NCBI GenBank assembly: GCA_000696115.1
Contig: JJOH01000094.1
Location: 1-64,000 of the forward strand
Length of the DNA stretch: 64,000 nt
Direction of reading: 5' to 3'
DNA from: Streptomyces olindensis
GTDB taxonomy: Bacteria > Actinomycetota > Actinomycetes > Streptomycetales > Streptomycetaceae
Shown piece by piece: positions 27,850 to 35,704 of this stretch; positions within the stretch are counted from its first letter, which is position 1; each line of letters begins with the position of its first letter. The notes beneath the pieces were generated by a model. It was not told where the DNA came from. It made no database searches and saw nothing but the letters and a program-made list of their open reading frames with translations. The position numbers were made by a program, and so were the translations under genes.

Positions 27850-28434
27850 TCAGGCGGGTGAGCCGAGCAGGCGCGTGGGAGTCGCCCGGTGGGTCAGCAC
27901 CGGGAGGAGTTCGGCGACGCGGTGCGGGCGGTGGGCCGCGATGCCGGGAGGCGCGGGGGCCAGCGGGACGAGCAGGTCGGTGGCGGCGGGATGGCCGACG
28001 GCGCCGTCCGCGGTGCAGTCCTCGTGCAGCCAGAGCGTCAGCATGTACAGGCCGGGCACCGACAGCAGGCGGGGCTGGTAGGGCTGCGCCATCGTCTCGG
28101 CCTGGCGCAGGGCGCGCTCGGTCGAGGTGATGTACGGGCCTTCGAAGAAGTGGGAGAAGGCCCAGCCGTCGGCGGTCAGCATGGTCTCCGCCGCGGCCAG
28201 GGCACGATCGCCGCAGCGGATCAGGAAGCGCCACCCGGCCAGCCGCGTGACCGGCACGCCCTCGGCCGTGACCGCGTCGAGGACGTGGACGGGCAGGGGC
28301 AGCTCGGGCGTGGCGGGCCCCTGGGCGCCGAGCAGGGCGGGAGTTCGGGCTTCGCGGACCGCGGTGGGAGAGGAGAGCGCAGTCAGGACGGAACGGAGTG
28401 CGGGCGCGGGAGCCGGGGGGACATGCAGCGGCAT
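27850..28434 (-). CDS. Conserved Streptomyces protein of unknown function
   Basis: A 194-aa soluble protein that I cannot place in a characterised family. It has a Pro/Ala-rich N-terminus, a central block with GWRFLIRCGDRALAAAETML and WAFSHFFEGPYITSTERALR (each quoted only in part of the domain), and a hydrophobic LLSVPGLYMLTLWLHED segment. No signal peptide or membrane helix is apparent. ATG 28434 has GAGG 9 nt upstream; an in-frame ATG 27 nt earlier is less likely. Three hairpins follow the gene. It diverges from the GCS2-like gene across a 553-bp gap. Confidence 0.65.
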   Translation of the reverse strand: MPLHVPPAPAPALRSVLTALSSPTAVREARTPALLGAQGPATPELPLPVHVLDAVTAEGVPVTRLAGWRFLIRCGDRALAAAETMLTADGWAFSHFFEGPYITSTERALRQAETMAQPYQPRLLSVPGLYMLTLWLHEDCTADGAVGHPAATDLLVPLAPAPPGIAAHRPHRVAELLPVLTHRATPTRLLGSPA

Positions 28435-28987
28435 GGTGGGTCGCCTCTCATTCAAAGGCACGGTGGCGCGAGGGCGGGGGCGGACGGCGCTGTCTGCTCA
28501 CGGGAGGTCAGAGAGGCAGGGGCCGGGGTCTGGAGAACGAGAGGGGGGTGGGGTCCGCCGTACATCGCCTCGACGACATGACCCATCGACCGTGGGCGCC
28601 AACCTTCTGCCTTGTTCGCGGAGTTTATACGACACGGGTTCAGACTGTGTTTCGTCTAGCCGTTTCCGGTGAGTAGAACAAGGGTACATTCGGTCGGCGA
28701 TACGCGAGAATTATCCCGATTCCACGCGGGGGTGTGCGGCGATGACCTCGGCGAATGGCCGCGATCCGGTCGGCCCATTCTCGTCGGCGTTTTTCACGAG
28801 TCGGCGCCGCCCGAAACCGGTGTCCCGCTTCATGCCGAGCGAATGTGCCACCGGTCACACGTGACCAGCGTAGCGGCCGCCGGCCCCGCCCGGGACGTTA
28901 TCGATCGCTTTCGCTGGGCATCCTCCACCTGACCGGGGCCCCGGCGGCCGGGTCTTCGGCCCGCACCATCCGAGGAGGGACGCATCG
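28435..28987. other. 553-bp divergent intergenic region
   Basis: This region separates two divergent genes and is noticeably less GC-rich around 28,600-28,780. The clearest signal is a sigma-B-like promoter at 28662-28687. A 40-codon ATG frame starts near 28741 but lacks a ribosome binding site, so I do not call it. The predicted leader between the promoter and the gene at 28988 would be nearly 300 nt, long enough for a regulatory RNA or a small unrecognised gene. Confidence 0.5.
28662..28687 (+). promoter_or_regulatory. Sigma-B-type stress promoter candidate
   Basis: GTTT (28662-28665), 16 bp, then GGGTAC (28682-28687) fits the Streptomyces sigma-B consensus GNNT-N14-16-GGGTAY. It points towards the GCS2-like gene at 28988. 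Confidence 0.5.
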
Positions 28988-30505
28988 ATGGGGGAGAAGG
29001 TCGTGGCAGGCCGGTTCGACCTGTCCGATCGCCAGCGCTACCGCGACAAGCTCCGCCAGTGCCTGACGGGCTTGGAGCGTCTCCTGGCGGAGAAGCGGTT
29101 CGATCGCCCGAAGAACCTCATGGGGCTGGAGATCGAATTGAATCTCGCGGGCGCCGACGGCCTGCCGAAAATGTTGAATGGGCAAGTCCTGGAACGCATC
29201 GCAAGTCGCGACTTCCAAACAGAACTCGCCATGTTCAACCTTGAAGTCAACATTCCTCCACACCGCCTCGGTGGCCGTGTATTCGACCGGCTCGCGGAGG
29301 AACTCCGTACGTCACTGGCATATGCCGACCGAAAAGCCGGCGAAGTCGATGCGGGAATCGTGATGATCGGCATTCTGCCGACTCTCGACCGGGACGACCT
29401 GGTGTCGTCGAACCTCTCCGACGTCGACCGCTACACCCTCCTCAACGACCAGATCGTGGCCGCCCGAGGCGAGGAGTTCACCCTCGACATCGCCGGTGTG
29501 GAACATCTGTCCTGCACCTCGAAGTCCATCGCCCCGGAGGCCGCCTGTACCTCCGTGCAACTGCACCTCCAGGTCACCCCGGCCCGGTTCGCCGACGTGT
29601 GGAACGCGGCCCAGGCCGTCGCCGCCGCGCAGATCGCCGTCGGCGCCAACTCGCCCTTCCTGTTCGGCCGCGAGCTGTGGCGCGAGTCCCGGCCCCCGCT
29701 CTTCCAGCAGTCCACCGACACCCGCCCGCCCGAGCTCCAGGCCCAGGGCGTCCGGCCGCGCACCTGGTTCGGGGAGCGCTGGGTGACCTCGGCGTACGAC
29801 CTCTTCGAGGAGAACCTGCGCTACTACCCGGCGCTGCTGCCGATCTGCGACGACGAGGACCCGATCGAGGTGCTCGACCGGGGCGGCACCCCGACGCTCG
29901 CCGAGCTCGTCCTGCACAACGGCACGATCTACCGCTGGAACCGCCCGGTCTACGGCATCGCCGACGGCGTCCCGCACCTGCGCGTGGAGAACCGCGTCCT
30001 GCCCGCCGGGCCCACCGTCACCGACGTCATCGCCAACGCGGCGTTCTACTACGGCGTCGTCCGCGCCCTCGCCGAGGAGGCCAGGCCGGTCTGGACCCGG
30101 CTGCCGTTCGAGGCGGCGGCCGCCAACTTCGACGCCGCGTGCAAGGACGGCATCGACGCCCGCTTCACCTGGCCCCGGCGCGGCCGGTACGGCGGCACCG
30201 CCCAGGTCGACGCGGTGAGCCTGGTCCGCGACGAGCTGCTCCCGCTCGCCGAGGCAGGACTGGACGCCTGGGGCGTCGAGCCCGCCGACCGCGACCTGTA
30301 CCTGGGAGTGATCGAGGAACGCTGCCGGCGCCGGGTGAACGGGGCGAGCTGGCAGGCCGCGACCTTCCACAAGGCCCTGGACACGGGCCTCACCAGGGAG
30401 GACGCGCTGGCCGCCACGACGCGGCGCTACCGCGAGCTGATGCACAAGGGCGACCCGGTGCACAGCTGGCCGGTGGGACTGCCGGAGCCGGTGTCGCTGG
30501 GCTGA
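28988..30505 (+). CDS. Glutamate-cysteine ligase-like (GCS2 family) protein
   Basis: A 505-aa carboxylate-amine ligase-like enzyme. The N-terminal region has LMGLEIELNLAGADGLP, matching the GxExE acid pair that binds metal-ATP in GCS2 enzymes, and a later segment TSVQLHLQVTP. GCS2 proteins join an amino acid to glutamate; here the substrate is unknown, since Streptomyces makes mycothiol rather than glutathione. Length is somewhat above typical YbdK-like enzymes (~370 aa). The ATG has GAGGAGGGA upstream. A sigma-B-like promoter lies ~300 bp upstream, which suggests a stress role (inference). Confidence 0.75.
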   Translation: MGEKVVAGRFDLSDRQRYRDKLRQCLTGLERLLAEKRFDRPKNLMGLEIELNLAGADGLPKMLNGQVLERIASRDFQTELAMFNLEVNIPPHRLGGRVFDRLAEELRTSLAYADRKAGEVDAGIVMIGILPTLDRDDLVSSNLSDVDRYTLLNDQIVAARGEEFTLDIAGVEHLSCTSKSIAPEAACTSVQLHLQVTPARFADVWNAAQAVAAAQIAVGANSPFLFGRELWRESRPPLFQQSTDTRPPELQAQGVRPRTWFGERWVTSAYDLFEENLRYYPALLPICDDEDPIEVLDRGGTPTLAELVLHNGTIYRWNRPVYGIADGVPHLRVENRVLPAGPTVTDVIANAAFYYGVVRALAEEARPVWTRLPFEAAAANFDAACKDGIDARFTWPRRGRYGGTAQVDAVSLVRDELLPLAEAGLDAWGVEPADRDLYLGVIEERCRRRVNGASWQAATFHKALDTGLTREDALAATTRRYRELMHKGDPVHSWPVGLPEPVSLG

Positions 30506-30573
30506 CGCCCCTGTGGGACGGCCGGCCGCTGCCGCCATACTGATCCGACACGTCGGTGAAGTTGGAGGCAGGT

Positions 30574-31374
30574 GTGCAGGCGGAGGCGAGCCCGGCGGGC
30601 GATCCCATTCCCCAGCAGGGGCTCTCACGGCGGATGCTCCGCGACGAGACGCTGCTCGTCCTCGCGCTGTCGCTGGGGGCGAGCGGGGTGTCCGCGCTGA
30701 TCAGCTTCATCGGGTCGGTCACCAAGCCGGGCGGGCTCAAGGACCAGGCGGCCACGATGAACGCCTCGGCCGCGCCCGGCCGCCCCTGGCTCGACCTGGC
30801 CTGGCAGCTCTTCGGCATCACCACGGCGCTGGTGCCCGTCCTGCTCGTCGCGCACTTCCTGCTGCGCGAGGGCGCGAGCCTGCGCACCCTCGGCTTCGAC
30901 CGCACCCGCCCCTGGCCCGACCTCGGCCGGGGAGCCGCGATCGCCGCGGTCATCGGCAGCACGGGCATCGCCTTCTACCTGGCCGCCCGCGGCCTCGGCT
31001 TCAACCTCACCGTGGTGCCCGAGGCGCTGCCCGGCGTGTGGTGGAAGTACCCGGTGCTGATCCTCTCGGCGATCCAGAACGCCGTACTGGAGGAAGTGAT
31101 CGTCGTCGGCTACCTGCTGCGCCGCATGGGCCAGCTGGGCTGGACGCCGACGGCCGCACTGGTGGGCAGCTCCGTACTGCGCGGCTCGTACCACCTCTAC
31201 CAGGGCATCGGCGGCTTCATCGGCAACATGGTCATGGGCGTCGTCTTCGTCTGTCTCTACCGCCGCTGGGGCCGCGTCGGCCCGCTCGTGGTGGCTCACT
31301 CGCTGCTCGACATCGGGGCGTTCGTGGGCTACGCGCTGCTGGCGGGCAAGGTGGGGTGGCTGCCGACCGCGTGA
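30574..31374 (+). CDS. CPBP-family intramembrane protease-like protein
   Basis: A 266-aa polytopic membrane protein of the Abi/CPBP (Rce1-like) family. The first catalytic motif reads EEVIVVGYLLRR, keeping the two glutamates but not the arginine of the usual EExxxR. The second metal site appears as SYHLYQG and the third as AHSLLD. About seven hydrophobic segments are present. The altered first motif leaves activity uncertain. GTG 30574 is chosen because GGAGG lies 5 nt upstream; GTG 30556 is in frame but lacks one. It follows the GCS2-like gene by 68 bp and ends at a strong hairpin. Confidence 0.75.
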   Translation: MQAEASPAGDPIPQQGLSRRMLRDETLLVLALSLGASGVSALISFIGSVTKPGGLKDQAATMNASAAPGRPWLDLAWQLFGITTALVPVLLVAHFLLREGASLRTLGFDRTRPWPDLGRGAAIAAVIGSTGIAFYLAARGLGFNLTVVPEALPGVWWKYPVLILSAIQNAVLEEVIVVGYLLRRMGQLGWTPTAALVGSSVLRGSYHLYQGIGGFIGNMVMGVVFVCLYRRWGRVGPLVVAHSLLDIGAFVGYALLAGKVGWLPTA

Positions 31375-31383
31375 CGAGACACG

Positions 31384-31416
31384 GGAGGGGCGTACGACGG
31401 TGTCGTACGCCCCTCC
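31384..31416. terminator. Bidirectional hairpin between CPBP and PhzF genes
   Basis: GGAGGGGCGTACGAC and GTCGTACGCCCCTCC form a perfect 15-bp stem with a GGT loop. It lies between two convergent genes, 9 bp after one stop and 7 bp before the other, so it can terminate both. Confidence 0.85.
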
Positions 31417-31423
31417 GCTCGTC

Positions 31424-32242
31424 TCAGGCGAGCAGTTCGCCCTCGATGACCGTGACCGCCCTGCCGGTCAGCAGGGTGCGGTCGCCGCGCAGCTCCGTGC
31501 GGACGCGGCCGGAGCGGGGCGAGGCCTGGAGGCCGGTGAGGCCGGGGCGGCCCAGGCGCTCGGACCAGAACGGGGCGAGGGCGGTGTGGGCGCTGCCGGT
31601 CACCGGGTCCTCGTCGATGCCGACGTTCGGGAAGAAGCAGCGCGAGACGAAGTCGTAGCCCCGGACCGGGTCCTCCGCGCGGGCGGTGGCGATGACGCCG
31701 CGCTCGGAGTGGGCGGCGAGGGCCTTCAGATCGGGGCTGAGGGTGTGCACCGTCTTCTCGTCGGCGACCTCGACCAGCAGGTCGCCGACGTTCGGGCCCG
31801 TGTCGAGGACCGTCAGCGGTTCGGTGCCCAGGGCCTCGGCGAGGCCGGGGGGCGGGTCGACCCGGGTGAGCGGGGCCGTCGGGAAGTCCAGGGTGACGGA
31901 GCCGTCCGCGGCGGGCGTGGCGACGAGGACGCCGCTGCGGGTGGCGAACCGCACCGGCCCCTCCTGGATGCCGGTGGTGCGCAGGACGTGGGCGGTGGCC
32001 AGGGTCGCGTGGCCGCACAACGCGACCTCGGTGGCGGGGGTGAACCAGCGCAGGGCCCAGTCGGCCTCGCCGCCCTCGGGGAGGGGGTGGGCGAAGGCCG
32101 TCTCGGCGTGGTTGACCTCCAGGGCGACGTTCTGCAGCCAGGTGTCGTCCGGGAAGGCGTCCGCGTCGTTCAGGAGCAGGACGCCGGCCGGGTTGCCGGA
32201 GAAGGGACGATCGGTGAAGGCGTCGACGATTCGGATCCGCAT
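31424..32242 (-). CDS. PhzF-family isomerase
   Basis: A 272-aa member of the PhzF phenazine-biosynthesis/diaminopimelate epimerase fold. The N-terminus RIVDAFTDRPFSGNPAGV carries the family signature. NHAETAF contains the catalytic-type glutamate, and GHATLATAHVL and EDPVTGSAH are the other conserved blocks. No phenazine genes are nearby, so it is one of the many orphan PhzF proteins whose substrate is unknown. It diverges from the pseudogene/TetR pair. Confidence 0.88.
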   Translation of the reverse strand: MRIRIVDAFTDRPFSGNPAGVLLLNDADAFPDDTWLQNVALEVNHAETAFAHPLPEGGEADWALRWFTPATEVALCGHATLATAHVLRTTGIQEGPVRFATRSGVLVATPAADGSVTLDFPTAPLTRVDPPPGLAEALGTEPLTVLDTGPNVGDLLVEVADEKTVHTLSPDLKALAAHSERGVIATARAEDPVRGYDFVSRCFFPNVGIDEDPVTGSAHTALAPFWSERLGRPGLTGLQASPRSGRVRTELRGDRTLLTGRAVTVIEGELLA

Positions 32243-32364
32243 GCCCCGACGCTAGGGGCTCCGCGAAGCCGGGGGCCAAGGCCAATTCACGAGTGCTGGC
32301 CCGCTTCCGCCGGGGTCGGAACTGTCCTGACGTCCTGCTGGCGCGGTCGAATCGAGGAGGCGAC

Positions 32365-32576
32365 GTGTGAAGACCGGACGTACCCCGAGGAGTTCGATGT
32401 CCGTCAGCGGCTACATTTCGAGGTCGAAGGCGTCGAATGCCGGCTGCACGGCTCCCGCTTCGACCTCGCACCGGCCAGCCGTTCGCGCGTCGGCCTCGCG
32501 GCCCCGCCGGGTGTGTCCGGTGCGGATCGAGGAGGGTTGCGTGTACGTCGATGTCGTACCGCGGAGTGATGGATGA
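32365..32576 (+). pseudogene. Decayed Rieske [2Fe-2S] ferredoxin with two frameshifts
   Basis: Three reading frames together spell the C-terminal part of a Rieske ferredoxin. Frame 1 (to ~32467) gives FEVEGVECRLHGSRFDL with the second Cys-x2-His ligand pair. A one-base loss moves to frame 2, TGQP (32470-32481). Another loss moves to frame 3, which reads RPRRVCPVRIEEGCVYVDV and stops at 32576. Upstream, EDR-TYP-EEF aligns with the EDRCSHEEF type motif, so the first Cys-x-His pair is also gone. GAGGAGG precedes a GTG at 32365 that is immediately followed by TGA. The stop overlaps the ATG of the TetR gene (ATGA), indicating that the intact gene was once coupled to it. Confidence 0.72.
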
Positions 32577-33175
32577 CTGGACCTTCGGGCGATCTCGCGG
32601 GGGAGCGTGCCGACGCCGTCCGCAACCGTGCCCGCTTGCTGGAGGCGGCCGCTTGGCTGGTGGCCGAGCGGGGCGCCGAGCATGTGACGATGCACGAGGT
32701 CGCGCGGGTGGCCGGGGTCGGCAAGGGCACGCTGTTCCGCCGGTTCGGCGACCGCAACGGACTGCTGCTGGCTCTGCTGGACGACGTCGAGGCCGAGTTC
32801 CACGAGGCGTACACCTTCGGCCCGCCGCCACTGGGACCGGGGGCGCCGGCGAGTGAGCGGCTGATCGCGTTCGGCCAGGCCCTGATCGAGCGGGTCGCCG
32901 ACTCCACGGACCTGGGCCCGGCACTGGGCCGCCAGGTGCCCACCGACCGCCGCCAGACCTCGTACTACGGCCGGGCCTTCCGCGCCCACGTCATCTCGCT
33001 GTTGCGGGAGGCGGGAGTCGTGGGCGACCACACGATGCTCGCACACGCCCTGCTCGCCTTCGTCGACCTGGAGACCCTGGACCACCTGCGCACCGACGAC
33101 CAGGTCACCACCGCGCGCCTCCAGGCCGCTTGGGCGGATCTGGTGCGGCGGGTGACCGGCACCGACGAACGGTGA
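32573..33175 (+). CDS. TetR-family regulator
   Basis: A 200-aa repressor-type protein. The N-terminal HTH (about residues 18-65) contains MHEVARVAGVGKGTLFRRFG, followed by a variable ligand domain. The ATG has GGAG upstream and overlaps the stop of the ferredoxin remnant. Its original partner gene may therefore be the decayed ferredoxin; which gene it controls now is unclear. The divergent PhzF gene, 330 bp away, is a candidate. No clean palindrome was found in the gap. Confidence 0.82.
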   Translation: MTGPSGDLAGERADAVRNRARLLEAAAWLVAERGAEHVTMHEVARVAGVGKGTLFRRFGDRNGLLLALLDDVEAEFHEAYTFGPPPLGPGAPASERLIAFGQALIERVADSTDLGPALGRQVPTDRRQTSYYGRAFRAHVISLLREAGVVGDHTMLAHALLAFVDLETLDHLRTDDQVTTARLQAAWADLVRRVTGTDER

Positions 33176-33221
33176 ACGTCCCTCCGTTCACACGTTCTTA
33201 CGGACGACATGGGGTGCTGAA

Positions 33222-33446
33222 TCACGAGTGCTCAGGGATGTCGTAGACCCACTCGTCCGCGAGCGCGGCCGCGACTTGGCGGAATTCCGCGAGCACGTCG
33301 AGGATCAGGATGGCGTACACCTCCAGCGAGCCGCCCGCGTCCAGACCGTCCAGCGCCTCGTGGACCGCGGCGGCGTCGTGGTCCGCATAGCCGCGGACGA
33401 CATCCAGAGCCCGGTCACGAGGAGCCTTGTGCGCAGCGTCCCTCAT
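33222..33446 (-). CDS. Small protein of unknown function
   Basis: A 74-aa, mostly helical, acidic protein (for example LEVYAILILDVLAEFRQVAA) that I do not recognise. It follows the HAD phosphatase on the same strand by 47 bp, so it may be co-transcribed. ATG 33446 is the first plausible start; its ribosome binding site is weak (GGAG 14 nt upstream). Codon third positions are GC-rich, supporting real coding. It could equally be annotated slightly longer. Confidence 0.5.
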   Translation of the reverse strand: MRDAAHKAPRDRALDVVRGYADHDAAAVHEALDGLDAGGSLEVYAILILDVLAEFRQVAAALADEWVYDIPEHS

Positions 33447-33493
33447 GCACCAAGACCAGGCTCCGTCGTGCTCGTGCGGGTGGCCTGCGGCGC

Positions 33494-34144
33494 CTAGCCC
33501 GACGTCCTGATGGCGTGGTTGATCGCGGAGGCCACGTCCTCGGCGATGTGGGTGGGCCGATAGGGGTCCTGGGTCCAGGCACGTCCGTCCGTCACCCACA
33601 CGCTTCGCAGACCGAGCGCGTGGGCGCCCGCGATGTCGGCGTGGGGCGAATCGCCGATGACCCAGGAGCCAGGGAGCGGGACACCGACGGCATCGGCTGC
33701 CGCCTGAAAGATCTCCGGGGCTGGTTTCTTGTGGCCGACCGCTTCGGAGACGACCCAGCCGTGGACGAGTCGGTCGAGTCCGGTCTTCCGGATCTTCGCT
33801 TCCTGCTGGGTGGTGCGCCCGTTGGTGACGATCGCGCAGGTCCAGCCGTCCGCCGCCGCTTGGCCCAGCGCCTCGCGGGCCGAGTCAGCCAGGACGACGC
33901 GGTCGGCGGCGCCGCTGTCGAGGAGGGCGCGGATGGCGGTGGTCGGCACGACGTCGCCGTATCGGTCGGTGAGGGCTGCGGCGACTTCGTCCCGCGCGGT
34001 GTAGCCGCCGGCGTCGATCGCCATCACCCAGGTGAGGTCGGATGTGGGCAGGTCGTGCTCGGCGAGAAAGTCGGTGACGGCGGCGCGGAAGGCCGCATCC
34101 CGGTCGACCAGGGTGTTGTCGAGGTCCAGCAGCAACAACGGCAT
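33494..34144 (-). CDS. HAD-superfamily phosphatase
   Basis: A 216-aa haloacid dehalogenase-type hydrolase. Motif I LLDLDNTLVD has the nucleophile Asp and second Asp. Motif II is IVTNGRT, the motif III lysine is in GHKKPAPEIF, and motif IV is VIGDSPHADIAG. A helical cap (about 15-85) lies between motifs I and II, as in subfamily I enzymes. The substrate is a phosphorylated small molecule of unknown identity. The start coincides with motif I. Confidence 0.87.
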   Translation of the reverse strand: MPLLLLDLDNTLVDRDAAFRAAVTDFLAEHDLPTSDLTWVMAIDAGGYTARDEVAAALTDRYGDVVPTTAIRALLDSGAADRVVLADSAREALGQAAADGWTCAIVTNGRTTQQEAKIRKTGLDRLVHGWVVSEAVGHKKPAPEIFQAAADAVGVPLPGSWVIGDSPHADIAGAHALGLRSVWVTDGRAWTQDPYRPTHIAEDVASAINHAIRTSG

Positions 34145-34204
34145 GACCGGGAGTAGATCACGGAACCCGCGGACGCGGGCGGGGCCTTGTCATGCAAACC
34201 GTTC

Positions 34205-34240
34205 CGATATATCGTTGACGCATCGCGACAGATCAACGAT
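34205..34240 (+). promoter_or_regulatory. Palindromic operator of the PadR gene
   Basis: CGATATATCG (34205-34214) is a perfect palindrome. Overlapping it, ATCGTTGA (34211-34218) and TCAACGAT (34233-34240) form an 8-bp inverted repeat spaced by 14 bp. A TTGACG -35-like sequence is inside. The layout suggests autorepression by the PadR protein encoded 20 bp downstream. Confidence 0.55.
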
Positions 34241-34259
34241 GGAATGGAGAGTGGTTGCG

Positions 34260-34886
34260 ATGCGTACCCATGGTTTCGAGCACGGGCATGGCCACGGCGG
34301 ACCGCGTCACGGTCGGGGCGGTTTCGAGGGGCTGCGGGCGGCCTTCGGTCCCTTCGGTCCGGGCGGCCCCGGCTGGGGCGGCCCCGGTGGTCCCGGTTTC
34401 GCTCCCGGTCCCTGGGGTGGTCGAGGGCGCGGCGGGCCGAGGGGAAGGGCGCGGCGCGGTGACGTACGGGCCTCGATCCTGGCCCTGCTGAAGGACCGGC
34501 CGATGCACGGCTACGAGATGATCCAGGAGATCGCCGAGCGCAGCGGCGGGGCGTGGAAGCCCAGCCCCGGCTCGGTGTACCCCACGCTTCAGTTGCTGGA
34601 GGACGAGGGCCTGATCGCGAGTGAGTCGGAGGGCGGCAAGAAGCTGTTCTCGCTCACCGAGGCGGGCCGTGCCGCGGCCGACGAGGGGCCCGAGGCGCCC
34701 TGGGAGGAGGCCTCCCGAGGGGTCGACTGGGAGGCCCTCGGCGAGATCCGCCAGGCCGGCTTCGGCCTGATGGAGGCCTTCGGCCAGGTCTGGAAGACCG
34801 GCAGCAAGGAGCAGCGGGAGAAGGCGCTCGGCGTCATCAACGACGCGCGCAAGAAGCTGTATCTGATCCTCGCCGACGAGGACTGA
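34260..34886 (+). CDS. PadR-family regulator with a His/Gly-rich N-terminus
   Basis: A 208-aa transcription factor. The first ~60 residues are a low-complexity His/Gly/Pro/Arg-rich extension (HGHGHGG, GPFGPGGPGWGGPGG) that could bind metal or nucleic acid. The PadR winged helix (about 67-140) has ASILALLKDRPMHGYEMIQE and the wing segment PSPGSVYPTLQLLEDEGLI, quoted as separate motifs. A C-terminal helical dimerisation region ends the protein. ATG 34260 has a GGAGA upstream. The operator-like palindromes directly ahead suggest autorepression. Confidence 0.85.
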   Translation: MRTHGFEHGHGHGGPRHGRGGFEGLRAAFGPFGPGGPGWGGPGGPGFAPGPWGGRGRGGPRGRARRGDVRASILALLKDRPMHGYEMIQEIAERSGGAWKPSPGSVYPTLQLLEDEGLIASESEGGKKLFSLTEAGRAAADEGPEAPWEEASRGVDWEALGEIRQAGFGLMEAFGQVWKTGSKEQREKALGVINDARKKLYLILADED

Positions 34887-35052
34887 GACGGCCGGGACCG
34901 AGAGAGCCAGGACTGAGATGGCGAGGCCTGTGGCGGCGAGGGCCGTGACGGCGGAGCTGAGGCCGACCGCTGGTTCGACGAGCGCCCCTCGGAGTGCTCC
35001 GGGGGGCGCCTCGGTGTTCCCGGGCGGCAGGCCTCGGACGTCCCGGCGGGCC

Positions 35053-35481
35053 TCAGGTCACCAGCCCGTCCAGCCTGCGCAGCGACTCGTCGAGGGCCGC
35101 CGTGGCCGAGTCCTTGAGCTTGCCCGCCATCAGGGACACCGTCGCGCCCGTGAACGCCCCGTCGATCCGGACCCTCGTCGCGTCGCCGTCGGGCGTGAGG
35201 GTGTAGCGCGTCGCCACGGTCACGGCCATCGGGCCCTGGCCGCGGATGGCGAGGACCCGGGCCGGTTCCAGCTCCTCGACGGTCCATTCCACCTCTGCCG
35301 GGAAGTTCATCAGCCGCATGTTCTCCCGGAAGGTCGCGCCGACTTCGAGCGGCTCGGGGCCGCCCGACGGGAAACCCGTGTGGGTCGTGTTCCACTCGCC
35401 GTACGCGGACCAGTCGGTGAGTCGGGCCCACACCGTCTCGGCCGGTGCCCCGATGCGTGACTCCGCGCTGACTTCGGCCAT
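35053..35481 (-). CDS. SRPBCC (polyketide cyclase-like) ligand-binding protein
   Basis: A 142-aa START/SRPBCC-fold protein. It begins VSAESRIGAPAETVWARLTDW, the usual first strand and helix, and has the hydrophobic cavity strands ending with a long C-terminal helix (LKDSATAALDESLRRLDGL, partly quoted). Such proteins bind or modify hydrophobic small molecules. No polyketide genes are nearby, so the ligand is unknown. Upstream lies a TetR-type palindrome. Confidence 0.8.
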   Translation of the reverse strand: MAEVSAESRIGAPAETVWARLTDWSAYGEWNTTHTGFPSGGPEPLEVGATFRENMRLMNFPAEVEWTVEELEPARVLAIRGQGPMAVTVATRYTLTPDGDATRVRIDGAFTGATVSLMAGKLKDSATAALDESLRRLDGLVT

Positions 35482-35547
35482 GCGACCACCTCTTCGAGTC
35501 GGGCTGGATGTCGCGGAACGTAGCCGGGACGGCTGCGATGTTCAATA

Positions 35548-35562
35548 CTGACGAACCGTCAG
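35548..35562. promoter_or_regulatory. CTGACG-AAC-CGTCAG operator-like palindrome
   Basis: A perfect 6-bp inverted repeat with a 3-bp centre lies in the divergent gap between the SRPBCC gene and the Clp-N gene. TGACG-N3-CGTCA sites are typical TetR-family operators. The nearest TetR gene is 2.4 kb away, at 32573. Confidence 0.5.
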
Positions 35563-35704
35563 AACTGGTACGTCCTCCGTAGGAAACAGCCTGATGTCCT
35601 CCGCAAGGAGGAGATTGCGGTCGGCGGAGTCCACTTCCCGTGGGACGCGAGAATGCTCCGCTCCGGGGATGTCCCGGGCCCTCAGAGCTGATGGGGTAGG
35701 GGAT

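Noticed and set aside
28741..28863. 40-codon ATG frame in the 553-bp gap
   Set aside because: No ribosome binding site, no similarity recognised, and Ser/Arg-rich composition.
32437..32856. ORF running from the ferredoxin remnant into the TetR gene
   Set aside because: Its first part belongs to the frameshifted Rieske remnant, and its later part is a shadow of the TetR gene.
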